NCBI GenBank assembly: GCA_900542555.1
Contig: UQNU01000023.1
Coordinates: 1 to 32,129, forward strand
Reading direction: 5' to 3'
Length of the DNA stretch: 32,129 nt
From: an uncultured Collinsella sp.
GTDB taxonomy: Bacteria > Actinomycetota > Coriobacteriia > Coriobacteriales > Coriobacteriaceae
Below are positions 16,076 through 24,237 of the stretch, one piece after another. The notes beneath the pieces were generated by a model. That model was not told the origin of the DNA. It did not search any database and saw only the letters and a list, made by a program, of their open reading frames with translations. The position numbers and the translations under genes are program-made. Position 1 is the first letter of the stretch. The number at the start of each line of letters is the position of its first letter.

Positions 16076-17848
16076 ATGTTTAAGAGGTTTCTTTCGTACT
16101 ACAAGCCCCAGATGGGGCTTTTTGTTGCTGATACTGTTTGCGCTCTGGTGCTCGCCGCCATTGACTTGGCGTTTCCTATTATTCTGCGCAATTTGACCGG
16201 TGGGCTGTTTACCCAGGGCCAGGCTGCCATTATGCAGGCGCTCGGTATGATCGCGGTGGGGCTGGTGCTGATGTATGCCGTTCGCTGCGCCTGCCGCTAC
16301 TTTGTGAGCTACTGGGGCCACGTGATGGGTGCGCGCATGGAGTCCAAGATGCGCGAGGACCTGTTTGACCAGTACGAGCGCTTTAGCTTTGCGTACTTCG
16401 ACCGCAACAGTTCGGGCGACATGATGAGCCGCGTGGTCAACGATCTGTTCGATATCTGCGAGGCGGCGCATCACGTGCCCGAGTGGATCATCATCTGCGG
16501 CATCGAGATTATCGGCTCGTTTGTGATCCTCTTTACCATCGCCCCGGTGCTGGCACTTGCCATGGCTGTGGTGACGGCGGCGTTTGCGGTCATCATGTTT
16601 TGGCAAAACATGCGTATGCGCGAGGTCTTTAGCGACAACCGCAAAAAGATCAGCGGCATCAATGCGCAGCTGCAGGATTCGCTGGCGGGCATGCGCGTGG
16701 TCAAGAGCTTTGCCAACGAGGAGACCGAACGCTTCAAGTTCCGCGCCTCCAACAATCGCTATCTTTCGTCCAAGGAGAACATGTATCACGCCATGGGCGT
16801 CTATACCGCGACGTATGGCCTGCTCTCGGGTGTGCTCTATGTGATCGTGGTGCTGCTGGGCGGCTGGCTGGTCGCCCAGGGACAGCTGCAGGCGGTCGAT
16901 ATGGCGACCTTTGCACTCTATATTTCGCTGTTCTGCACGCCGCTCGAGACGCTCGTCAATTCGGCCGAAACGTATCAGAAGGCTATCGCCGGCTTTAAGC
17001 GTATGGACGAGGTGCTCTCGACCGCGCCGGATATCCAGGACAAGCCGGGCGCCACTGATCTGCAGGTGACTGCCGGCGCCGTGGAGTATCACGACGTGTG
17101 CTTTAACTACGAGGACGTTGAGCTGGGCGAGGGCTATGCCGACGAGCGTCCCGTTATCGACCACATGGACCTGTCCATCAAGCCCGGGCAGACCATCGCT
17201 TTGGTTGGCCCTTCGGGCGGCGGCAAGTCCACGACCTGTTCGCTGCTGCCGCGCTTTTATGACGTGGCTACCGGATCCATTAGCATCGACGGTCAGGACG
17301 TGCGCGATGTGACGCAGCAGAGCCTGCGCCGCGCCATCGGCCTGGTGCAGCAGGATGTCTACCTGTTTGACGGTACGATTGGCGAGAACATCGCCTACGG
17401 CAAGCCGGGTGCTACGGCAGAAGAGATCTCCGAGGCGGCCCGTCGCGCCAATATCGATACCTTTATCGAATCGCTTCCGCAGGGCTACGACACCGTGGTG
17501 GGCGAGCGCGGCAGCCGTCTTTCGGGTGGTCAAAAGCAGCGCGTTGCCATCGCGCGCGTGTTTCTCAAGAACCCCAAGATCCTGATTTTGGACGAGGCGA
17601 CGAGTGCTTTGGATAACGAGAGCGAGGAGGCGGTGCAGGAGTCGCTCGAAGAGCTGGCACGCGGCCGCACCACGATTATCATCGCCCACCGTCTTTCGAC
17701 CATTAAGCATGCCGATGAGATTGCGACCGTTGAGCATGGTCGCGTTGTGGAGCGTGGCACGCACGAGGAGCTTCTCGCCCGTGGCGGCACCTATGCCCGT
17801 TACTATCGAATGCAGTTCGAAGGTGCGCGTGCGCACGAGCTCGACTGA
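16076..17848 (+). CDS. ABC exporter, fused membrane and ATPase domains
   Basis: A 590-residue half-transporter of the multidrug/lipid exporter class. Residues about 10-315 carry six membrane helices (first: GLFVADTVCALVLAAIDLAFP). The ATPase domain has Walker A GPSGGGKST near 376, Q-loop VQQDVYLFDG, signature LSGGQKQRVAIAR near 481, Walker B ILILDEATSALD and H-loop AHRLSTI. All catalytic motifs are intact. I chose ATG 16076 (MFKRFLSYYKPQ) with GAGG upstream; the open frame back to 15782 runs through the hairpin region and the NUDIX gene. It probably works as a homodimer, since no partner half-transporter is nearby. The substrate is unknown. A small membrane protein gene follows after 19 bases. 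Confidence 0.9.
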   Translation: MFKRFLSYYKPQMGLFVADTVCALVLAAIDLAFPIILRNLTGGLFTQGQAAIMQALGMIAVGLVLMYAVRCACRYFVSYWGHVMGARMESKMREDLFDQYERFSFAYFDRNSSGDMMSRVVNDLFDICEAAHHVPEWIIICGIEIIGSFVILFTIAPVLALAMAVVTAAFAVIMFWQNMRMREVFSDNRKKISGINAQLQDSLAGMRVVKSFANEETERFKFRASNNRYLSSKENMYHAMGVYTATYGLLSGVLYVIVVLLGGWLVAQGQLQAVDMATFALYISLFCTPLETLVNSAETYQKAIAGFKRMDEVLSTAPDIQDKPGATDLQVTAGAVEYHDVCFNYEDVELGEGYADERPVIDHMDLSIKPGQTIALVGPSGGGKSTTCSLLPRFYDVATGSISIDGQDVRDVTQQSLRRAIGLVQQDVYLFDGTIGENIAYGKPGATAEEISEAARRANIDTFIESLPQGYDTVVGERGSRLSGGQKQRVAIARVFLKNPKILILDEATSALDNESEEAVQESLEELARGRTTIIIAHRLSTIKHADEIATVEHGRVVERGTHEELLARGGTYARYYRMQFEGARAHELD

Positions 17849-17867
17849 TTGATATGACAGGAAGTTT

Positions 17868-18833
17868 ATGGCTGACAAGAACCCTTTGACTCCGGAAGAA
17901 GTGACGGAGTTATTCTCCGAAATCGATGCATCCGGCGTCTTGGATCCCACGCTCGCCAAAAAGCGTACCGAGCGCATGCGTGAGAAGGAGGCTGCGGCCA
18001 AGCGCGGTGACAAAGCGGCGCTAGCGCAGCTGCGCAGCGAGGACCGCGCGAGCCAGGCAAAACATATCGACCCGCTGTCCGAGGACGATCCTTCGGGCTC
18101 GCAGGTGAGCCATACCATTACGAAGACCGCGATGGCCGTGGTCATCGGTATTTTGGTGCTGATCGTGGGCATGCAGATCGGCTACGGCGTGATGCGCCGT
18201 CTGAATACCGCCAACCTGTCCGAGAGCGTTTCGGTTGATACCGTTTCTACAGCACTCAAGGGTGGACTCGAGTGGGGCAACGGCTTTACGCAGTTCCCGC
18301 TCGACTTTACCGTCGATGAAGCCGATGAGCGTACGGGCACGGTCGAGGTGACGGTGTTGGACACATCGTCTGCCAACGAGCTCGAGCTGCTGTCCAACGG
18401 GCAGATCCAGGCCGCGGCGCTTGCGACCAACGCGCTGCTCAACGACAAGATCGACCGCGTGGTGTATAACGTTCACGCCTATATCGACGAGGATAGCAAC
18501 ATTCAGCACGATTCCTTCTTTGGCATGTTCCCCGCGCGGGGCCACCAGAGCGCCATTTTGACGTTCGTGTGGACCAAGAGCTCATCCAACGCCACGAGTA
18601 TCGACTGGAAGATGCGCATCGTGAGTATGGATGACACCATCGCCGAGCGCATTCAGAAGCAGGTGAACTCGGTGTCGTCGTTGATTGAGGACCCGGTGGT
18701 GAGCCAGACCAAGATTGACGAGGAAAAGGCCGAGCGTGACCTGGAACATCGTCTGCATGGCCGCGAGATTTTCCGCGGCGGCAAGCCCGATCGCACACCG
18801 TCCGAACTGCTGGAGCAGGACAAGAAAAAATAA
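17868..18833 (+). CDS. Single-pass membrane protein of unknown function
   Basis: A 321-residue protein I cannot assign. Residues 1-85 are charged and helical (EEVTELFSEIDASG, KKRTERMREKEAAAKRG), likely cytoplasmic. One membrane helix spans about 87-107 (AMAVVIGILVLIVGMQIGYG). The external part of about 210 residues looks like a mixed alpha/beta domain (DEADERTGTVEVTVLDTSS; AALATNALLNDKIDRVVYNV) and ends in a basic tail. AGGAAG precedes the ATG. It sits 19 bases after the ABC exporter gene and before a terminator, so the two form an operon and it may assist the exporter. No catalytic motif is evident. Confidence 0.75.
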   Translation: MADKNPLTPEEVTELFSEIDASGVLDPTLAKKRTERMREKEAAAKRGDKAALAQLRSEDRASQAKHIDPLSEDDPSGSQVSHTITKTAMAVVIGILVLIVGMQIGYGVMRRLNTANLSESVSVDTVSTALKGGLEWGNGFTQFPLDFTVDEADERTGTVEVTVLDTSSANELELLSNGQIQAAALATNALLNDKIDRVVYNVHAYIDEDSNIQHDSFFGMFPARGHQSAILTFVWTKSSSNATSIDWKMRIVSMDDTIAERIQKQVNSVSSLIEDPVVSQTKIDEEKAERDLEHRLHGREIFRGGKPDRTPSELLEQDKKK

Positions 18834-18840
18834 GACGCCA

Positions 18841-18881
18841 TCATCCCGCGTGAGCCACAAGCCCCGCGGGATGATTTTTTT
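18841..18881 (+). terminator. Terminator of the ABC exporter operon
   Basis: Perfect 10-bp stem TCATCCCGCG/CGCGGGATGA (18841-18850 with 18865-18874), a 14-base loop and seven T residues. Confidence 0.92.
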
Positions 18882-19000
18882 GGGACGGGGATTAAAAAAC
18901 ATTATGCATAGAAAGTCATAATTATCATTTCGTAAACATTTCGATGAAATTAACGCCATGAGGCATGCTTGCGGTTACAATACCGCGAGGCCTAACTACA

Positions 19001-19035
19001 CACCTTTAAGCCGGTCCTGTGAGACCGGGAAGGAG
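19001..19035 (+). promoter_or_regulatory. PyrR-binding RNA element overlapping the carA ribosome site
   Basis: The hairpin CCGGTC-CTGTGA-GACCGG (19011-19028) contains TCCTGTGAG, matching the PyrR recognition loop UCCNGNGAG. A lower stem pairs CCTT (19003-19006) with AAGG (19030-19033), the ribosome binding site of carA. Binding of PyrR (a UMP-sensing regulator) would stabilise this fold and block translation, as described for actinobacterial pyr leaders. No U-run terminator is present, which favours control of translation. A -10-like TACAAT lies at 18976-18981 without a clear -35; the stretch 18882-18960 is AT-rich. Confidence 0.75.
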
Positions 19036-19039
19036 AATT

Positions 19040-20479
19040 ATGGCGAACAACCATACCGCGGGCGCTGCCGCCCGCACCTTCGCGCCCAGCGAGCTTTGCC
19101 AGCGTATGCTGGCCAAAACCAGCAAGGGCACCTGCGGTCCCTGCATCCTGTATCTTGAGGATGGGACCATTTTTTATGGACGTGCATGCGGCGCCGAGGG
19201 CACCGCGACCGGCGAAGTCTGCTTCAACACCTCGCTCGAGGGCTACTTTGAGGTCATGACCGACCCGAGTTATGCCGGCCAAATCGTAACTATGACCTAT
19301 CCGCAGATCGGCAATTACGGTATCGACGAGACCGACGTCCAGTCGGCCTTCCCCGGCGACGCCGTGCGCCATGCGAGCGCTCCGGCTATGCGCGGCATGA
19401 TCGTTCGCGACATGTGCGCCACGCCTTCTAACTGGCGCTCGGCCGTCAGCGTGCCGGAGTACCTGCGCGCTCACGGCATCGTCGCTATCGAGGGTGTCGA
19501 TACCCGCGCCCTGGTGCGCCATCTGCGCGATAATGGTTCCAAGATGGGCATTATCTCGACCGAGATCTTCGACGTCGACGAGCTTGCCGAGCGTCTGGCC
19601 GCAGCGCCCACGCTGGTAGGCGAGAACCTGGTCAAGACCGTGAGCTGCCCTGAGCCCCACGCCTTTGCCGCCGTCGACCTGCCTGCCACGCATGACTTTG
19701 CACTTGCGGCTGCCGCTCCTGCCCGTCACAAGGTGGTCGCCTACGACTGCGGTGTGAAGCGCGGTATTCTGGAGGGGCTGGTCCGCGCCGGCTGCGACCT
19801 TACCGTCGTGCCGTGGGATACGCCCGCGAGTGAGGTGCTCGACATGAATCCCGACGGCGTCTTTTTGTCCAATGGCCCCGGCGACCCCGACGCCGTGGTG
19901 GAGACCTACGAGCAGGTGCAGCAGCTGATCGGCAAGGTGCCGGTCTTTGGTATTTGTCTTGGTCACCAGATGATCAGCCTGGCCTGCGGTGCCCAGATGG
20001 AAAAGCTTAAGTTCGGTCACCGCGGTGGCAACCAGCCGGTCATGAACCTGGTAAGCCGTCGCGTGGAGATCACCGCACAAAACCATGGCTTTGGCCTGCT
20101 GTTCCCCAGCTTGGGCAAGCTTGTCCCCGAGCTTTCCGGCGGCGAGACCGAGCATGCGGCCGATGGAGATCTGCGCGTCTGGGTGCGCCGCGGAATCGCG
20201 CCGGTCGTGATGAACGAGCGCTTCGGCCGCATTCGCCTGACGCACGTGAACCTCAACGACGGCACCGCCGAGGGCATCCAGCTGCTCGACGCACCGTGCT
20301 TCTCGGTCCAGTACCACCCCGAGGCCTCGCCTGGCCCCACCGATGCCCACTATCTCTTTACCGCCTTTACGCGACTCATGGACGGCGAGGAGAACTACCT
20401 GGACATCGACACCGCGAAGGACCGCCTTGCCGGCTGGAACTTTGCTGAGTCCGAGACCGCTGAGACCGAGGAGAACTAA
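19040..20479 (+). CDS. carA: Carbamoyl-phosphate synthase small subunit
   Basis: A 479-residue glutaminase subunit that passes ammonia to CarB. The CarA N-terminal domain (about 36-190) has LEDGTIFYGRACGAEG and MTDPSYAGQIVTMTYPQIGNYG. The class I glutaminase domain has Cys306 in VFGICLGHQ and His426/Glu428 in QYHPEASPGP. ATG 19040 follows AAGGAG. It is about 100 residues longer than E. coli CarA (382), from roughly 35 extra N-terminal residues, about 45 inserted after ITAQNHGF (residues 352-398), and an acidic tail. carB starts one base after the stop, indicating tight coupling. Confidence 0.95.
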   Translation: MANNHTAGAAARTFAPSELCQRMLAKTSKGTCGPCILYLEDGTIFYGRACGAEGTATGEVCFNTSLEGYFEVMTDPSYAGQIVTMTYPQIGNYGIDETDVQSAFPGDAVRHASAPAMRGMIVRDMCATPSNWRSAVSVPEYLRAHGIVAIEGVDTRALVRHLRDNGSKMGIISTEIFDVDELAERLAAAPTLVGENLVKTVSCPEPHAFAAVDLPATHDFALAAAAPARHKVVAYDCGVKRGILEGLVRAGCDLTVVPWDTPASEVLDMNPDGVFLSNGPGDPDAVVETYEQVQQLIGKVPVFGICLGHQMISLACGAQMEKLKFGHRGGNQPVMNLVSRRVEITAQNHGFGLLFPSLGKLVPELSGGETEHAADGDLRVWVRRGIAPVVMNERFGRIRLTHVNLNDGTAEGIQLLDAPCFSVQYHPEASPGPTDAHYLFTAFTRLMDGEENYLDIDTAKDRLAGWNFAESETAETEEN

Positions 20480-20480
20480 T

Positions 20481-23400
20481 ATGCCTAAACGTACTGACAT
20501 CAAGCGCATCCTCGTCATTGGCTCGGGCCCCATTGTCATTGGCCAGGCCTGTGAGTTCGACTACTCCGGTGCCCAGGCCTGCAAGGTGCTCAAGGAGGAT
20601 GGTTTTGAGGTTATCCTGGTCAACTCTAACCCGGCGACCATCATGACCGACCCGGGCTTAGCCGACCGCACCTATGTCGAGCCCATCACCGCCGAGTTTA
20701 TCGAGCGTGTAATCAAGAAAGAGCGCCCGGACGCGCTGCTGCCCACGCTGGGCGGCCAGACCGGTCTGAACGCCGCCGTCGAGCTGGCGAAAGACGGTAC
20801 GCTCGACAAGTACGGCGTCGAGATGATCGGCTGCGACCTTGCCGCCATCGAGCGCGGCGAGGACCGCAAGCTCTTTAACGAGGCCATGGCCGAGATCGGT
20901 CTGGAGGTCGCGCGCTCGGGCTATGCCTACAGCGTGGCAGACGCCGAGGCCATCGCCGAGCGCGTGGGCTATCCCTGCGTACTGCGCCCGAGCTTTACCC
21001 TCGGCGGCGCCGGCGGCGGCATCGCGCACACCCACGAGGAGCTCGTCTCCATCGTGAGCCAGGGCCTGGAGCTCTCGCCCGCCCACGAGGTGCTGGTCGA
21101 GGAGTCCATCGAGGGCTGGAAAGAGTACGAGATGGAGGTCATGCGTGACCACGCCGGCAACGGCATCATCGTGTGCTCCATCGAGAACCTCGACCCCATG
21201 GGCGTGCATACCGGCGACTCCATCACCGTGGCGCCGGCGCAGACCCTTTCCGACCTGGAGTATCAGCGCATGCGTGTCGCCTCGCTCGCCATCTTGGAGA
21301 AGATCGGCGTCGAGACCGGCGGCTCCAACGTGCAGTTTGCCGTGAACCCCCAGACCGGCCGCCTGATCGTCATCGAGATGAACCCGCGCGTGAGCCGTTC
21401 GTCCGCGCTGGCCTCCAAGGCCACGGGTTTCCCCATTGCCAAGGCCGCCGCGCGCCTGGCAGTGGGCTACACGCTCGACGAGATCGTCAACGACATTACC
21501 AAGGCAACGCCCGCCTGCTTTGAGCCCACAATCGACTACTGCGTCGTCAAGGTGCCGCGCTTTGCCTTCGAGAAGTTCAAGGGTACCGACCCCACGCTCA
21601 CCACGCGCATGAAGGCCGTGGGCGAGATCATGGCGATCGGCCGCACCTTTGAGGAGGCCTTTGGCAAGGCTATGCGCTCGCTGGAGGACGGCCGCCAGGG
21701 CATTTGCGCCGGTGGCAAGGAGGGTGCCGACAAGCTGGGCGACGACGAGCTCGCTCAGGCCGTGGCAACCCCGACCGAGCACCGCATCTTCTTTGTGGTC
21801 GAGGCCCTGCGCCGTGGCTGGGACATCGCCCGCATCCATGCCATCTGCGGCATCGACCCGTGGTATCTCAACCGCATCAACGACATGGTGCAGGTCCAGG
21901 AGAGCATCCGCGGCCTGCGTGTGGAGGATATCGACGCCGACGCGATGCGTCTGCTCAAGCAGTACGGCACGAGCGACGCCGAGATCGCTGCGCTGACCGG
22001 CTCGGACGAGCGCTTTGTGCGCGCCTATCGCAAGGGCCTTGGCGTGGTTCCCAGCATGAAGACGGTCGATACCTGCGCTGCGGAGTTTTCGAGCGCCACG
22101 GAGTACCACTACAAGACGTACGAGAACATCTACCGCACGAGCCCGGATGCCAAGAAGTGCGTAGCTCCCGACGAGACCACGCCGGCGGACAAGCCCAAGG
22201 CGATGATCTTGGGCGCCGGCCCCAACCGCATTGGCCAGGGTATCGAGTTCGACTACTGCTGCGTGCATGCGAGCTATGCGCTGGCGGCCCGCGGCTTTGA
22301 GACCATCATGGTCAACTGCAATCCCGAGACCGTTTCGACCGACTACGACACGTCCGACCGCCTTTACTTTGAGCCGCTCACCTACGAGGACGTCATGGAC
22401 GTTATCGACGTTGAGCGTCCCGATGGCGTCGTGGTGACGCTCGGCGGCCAGACCCCGCTTAAGCTGGCGCGCATGCTCGAGGAGAGCGGCGTGAACATCA
22501 TGGGCACCAAGCCCGATGCCATCGACTTTGCCGAGGACCGCGAGCGCTTCGCCGCTCTGCTCGACAAGCTGGGCATCATGTACCCGCCGGCGGGCCAGGC
22601 CACCTCGTTTGAGGAGGCCGAGGCCGTGGCCGCGCACATCGGCTACCCACTGCTGGTGCGTCCGAGCTACGTGCTGGGCGGCCGCGGCATGATGATCGCC
22701 TACGATGCCGAGCATCTGCGCGATTACATGGCCGAGGCTGCGCGCATTAGCCCCGACTACCCGGTGTACCTCGATCGCTTCCTGGAGGGTGCGATCGAGT
22801 CCGATGTCGACGCTCTGTGCGATGGCGAAGAGGTCTACATCGGCGGCATTCTGGAGCATATCGAGGAGGCCGGTATTCACTCCGGCGACTCTGCGACCTG
22901 CATTCCGCCGTTCAGCTTTAGCGAGAGCCTGCAGGCAAAGCTTCGCGAGACCACGCGCCGCATCGCGATGGCGCTGGGCGTGCGCGGCCTGGTCAACGTG
23001 CAGTACGCCATTAAGGGCGAGACCGTTTACGTGATCGAGGCCAACCCGCGCGCAAGCCGTACCGTCCCGTTTATCTCCAAGGCCACCGGCGTGCCGCTGG
23101 CCAAGTGCGCGGCGCGTATCATGGCGGGCGATTCCATCGCCAGCCTGGACCTGCCGAGCGACGAGCGTCAGCTCGATTGGTTCTGCATGAAGGAAGCCGT
23201 TATGCCCTGGGGTCGTTTCCCCGGTGCCGACGTTATCCTGGGGCCCGAGATGAAGTCGACGGGCGAGGTCATGGGTATCGCCAAGAGCTATCCCGAGGCA
23301 TACGCCAAGACGCAGCTGGCGATCGACTACAAGCTGCCCGACCCGAGCGCCGGCAAGGTGTTCATTAGCGTGTGCGATCGCGACAAGCGCCACATCCTTT

Positions 23401-23795
23401 CGGTCGCGCGTATCCTGCGCTACCTGGGCTTTGACATCTGCTCCACCGAGGGCACGGCGCGCGTGCTGCGCGGCGGCAACGTGACATGCGAGGTCGTGGA
23501 GAAGATCAGCGGCCCGCATGACGGCGAGCGTCCCAACATCGGCGACCTCATCGCCGATGGCAAGATTGCGGTAATCATCAACACGCCGTACGGCCCGGGT
23601 TCGCGTGGCGACGGCTATCTGTTGCGTACCGAGGCGGTGCGCCGCGGCGTGACCTGCGTGACGGCGATGTCTGCGGCCAACACGTACGTGAGTGCCATCG
23701 AGGCAGTGCGTGAGGACCAGCAGGGTCACGGCAGCGCCAACGACATGGGCATGGACGTCATCGCCCTGCAGGACCTGCCGCAGCACACGGTGTAG
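20481..23795 (+). CDS. carB: Carbamoyl-phosphate synthase large subunit
   Basis: A 1104-residue enzyme making carbamoyl phosphate for pyrimidine and arginine synthesis. Two homologous ATP-grasp halves are visible: the first opens KRILVIGSGPIVIGQACEFD and has LRPSFTLGGAGGGIA; the second opens AMILGAGPNRIGQGIEFDYC and has VRPSYVLGGRGMMIAYD. Both conserved EMNPRVSRSSALASKATG and EANPRASRTVPFISKATG segments are intact. The C-terminal MGS-like regulatory domain (from VFISVCDRDKRH) is complete. ATG 20481 has GAGGAG upstream and follows the carA stop by one base; the frame before it overlaps carA and is not used. Confidence 0.97.
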   Translation: MPKRTDIKRILVIGSGPIVIGQACEFDYSGAQACKVLKEDGFEVILVNSNPATIMTDPGLADRTYVEPITAEFIERVIKKERPDALLPTLGGQTGLNAAVELAKDGTLDKYGVEMIGCDLAAIERGEDRKLFNEAMAEIGLEVARSGYAYSVADAEAIAERVGYPCVLRPSFTLGGAGGGIAHTHEELVSIVSQGLELSPAHEVLVEESIEGWKEYEMEVMRDHAGNGIIVCSIENLDPMGVHTGDSITVAPAQTLSDLEYQRMRVASLAILEKIGVETGGSNVQFAVNPQTGRLIVIEMNPRVSRSSALASKATGFPIAKAAARLAVGYTLDEIVNDITKATPACFEPTIDYCVVKVPRFAFEKFKGTDPTLTTRMKAVGEIMAIGRTFEEAFGKAMRSLEDGRQGICAGGKEGADKLGDDELAQAVATPTEHRIFFVVEALRRGWDIARIHAICGIDPWYLNRINDMVQVQESIRGLRVEDIDADAMRLLKQYGTSDAEIAALTGSDERFVRAYRKGLGVVPSMKTVDTCAAEFSSATEYHYKTYENIYRTSPDAKKCVAPDETTPADKPKAMILGAGPNRIGQGIEFDYCCVHASYALAARGFETIMVNCNPETVSTDYDTSDRLYFEPLTYEDVMDVIDVERPDGVVVTLGGQTPLKLARMLEESGVNIMGTKPDAIDFAEDRERFAALLDKLGIMYPPAGQATSFEEAEAVAAHIGYPLLVRPSYVLGGRGMMIAYDAEHLRDYMAEAARISPDYPVYLDRFLEGAIESDVDALCDGEEVYIGGILEHIEEAGIHSGDSATCIPPFSFSESLQAKLRETTRRIAMALGVRGLVNVQYAIKGETVYVIEANPRASRTVPFISKATGVPLAKCAARIMAGDSIASLDLPSDERQLDWFCMKEAVMPWGRFPGADVILGPEMKSTGEVMGIAKSYPEAYAKTQLAIDYKLPDPSAGKVFISVCDRDKRHILSVARILRYLGFDICSTEGTARVLRGGNVTCEVVEKISGPHDGERPNIGDLIADGKIAVIINTPYGPGSRGDGYLLRTEAVRRGVTCVTAMSAANTYVSAIEAVREDQQGHGSANDMGMDVIALQDLPQHTV

Positions 23796-23807
23796 TGTGA
23801 CCTGTCC

Positions 23808-23896
23808 GGCCGGGGCGGAGGGGGCCGAATTTCCCCCTTCGCTCCGGCTGCAAGCAGAGTCGCTCAGTGGCAAATTCGGCCCCCTCCGCCCCGGCC
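23808..23896 (-). repeat. GAGCGA-type large hairpin, copy 2 (25-bp perfect stem)
   Basis: Arms 23808-23832 and 23872-23896 are perfectly complementary over 25 bases. The 39-base interior, read on the minus strand, contains CTGAGCGACTCTGC, TT, then GCAGCCGGAGCGAAG. GAGCGA occurs on both sides (plus-strand TCGCTC at 23839-23844 and 23860-23865) of a CTGC/GCAG terminal stem. It starts 12 bases after carB. The stem is unrelated in sequence to that of copy 3. Confidence 0.8.
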
Positions 23897-23969
23897 TGCG
23901 GTGACTCGGTTGCACCGTGTGCTGCCGAAGGGGCTTTGCGCGATGACTAGGGCTGAATAAAAAGTGAGT

Positions 23970-24005
23970 GTGGGATCCGCCGTTCGTTCGAACGGCGGAT
24001 CCCAC
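23970..24005. repeat. Perfect 16-bp inverted repeat between carB and purE
   Basis: GTGGGATCCGCCGTTC (23970-23985) pairs perfectly with 23990-24005 around GTTC. It lacks GAGCGA motifs. A T5 run lies 8 bases beyond on the minus strand only, so a terminator role is uncertain. Confidence 0.7.
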
Positions 24006-24046
24006 GTTAATATTTCAGCCAACGTACGTCATGGCAATCCCCGGTA

Positions 24047-24151
24047 GGTCCCCGGGTGCCCCGCGGCGGGCTGGGTTTATTGTCTGAGCGACTTTGCGAA
24101 GCAAGGGGAGCGAAGATAAAAACCCAGCCCGCCGCGGGGCACCCGGGGACC
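24047..24151 (+). repeat. GAGCGA-type large hairpin, copy 3 (32-bp perfect stem)
   Basis: Arms 24047-24078 and 24120-24151 are perfectly complementary over 32 bases. After a bulged A, TTGTCT/AGATAA continues the helix. GAGCGA copies at 24086-24091 and 24108-24113 then face each other, topped by TTGC-GAA-GCAA. The interior matches copy 2 (CTGAGCGACT-n-TGC ... GCA-n3-GGAGCGAAG) while the long arms do not. It ends 86 bases before purE, and its right arm covers the place of the -35 box of the purE promoter. Confidence 0.8.
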
Positions 24152-24168
24152 GCAGGGACGGGAGCAGC

Positions 24169-24174
24169 TATACT
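24169..24174 (+). promoter_or_regulatory. Candidate -10 box of purE
   Basis: TATACT 18 bases after the end of the 32-bp inverted repeat. No -35 box is recognisable, because that position lies at the foot of the hairpin. Confidence 0.35.
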
Positions 24175-24237
24175 ACTCTCAGTAGTTAAGGGTCGCGGAT
24201 CCGCCGCGTCGCCGCTCTCAACAGGAGGTCTTTGTTT

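Noticed and set aside
16055..18172. 705-codon minus-strand frame across the ABC exporter
   Set aside because: Antisense shadow of an intact exporter; low-complexity His/Arg/Ala composition and no ribosome site.
18910..18935. ArgR operator upstream of carA (TCATAATTATCA)
   Set aside because: The centre is palindromic and AT-rich, but the outer bases do not fit the ARG box; too weak to annotate.
18992..20539. 515-codon minus-strand frame across carA
   Set aside because: Antisense shadow of carA; it has no domain of its own.
20658..24005. 1115-codon open frame on the minus strand across carB
   Set aside because: It mirrors carB codon by codon, is Ala/Gly/His/Asp-rich without any domain pattern, and arises from GC-rich third positions; carB on the plus strand is fully conserved.
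23808..24151. CRISPR array
   Set aside because: The repeats are palindromes of different sequence and spacing, not direct repeats with unique spacers, and no cas gene is present.
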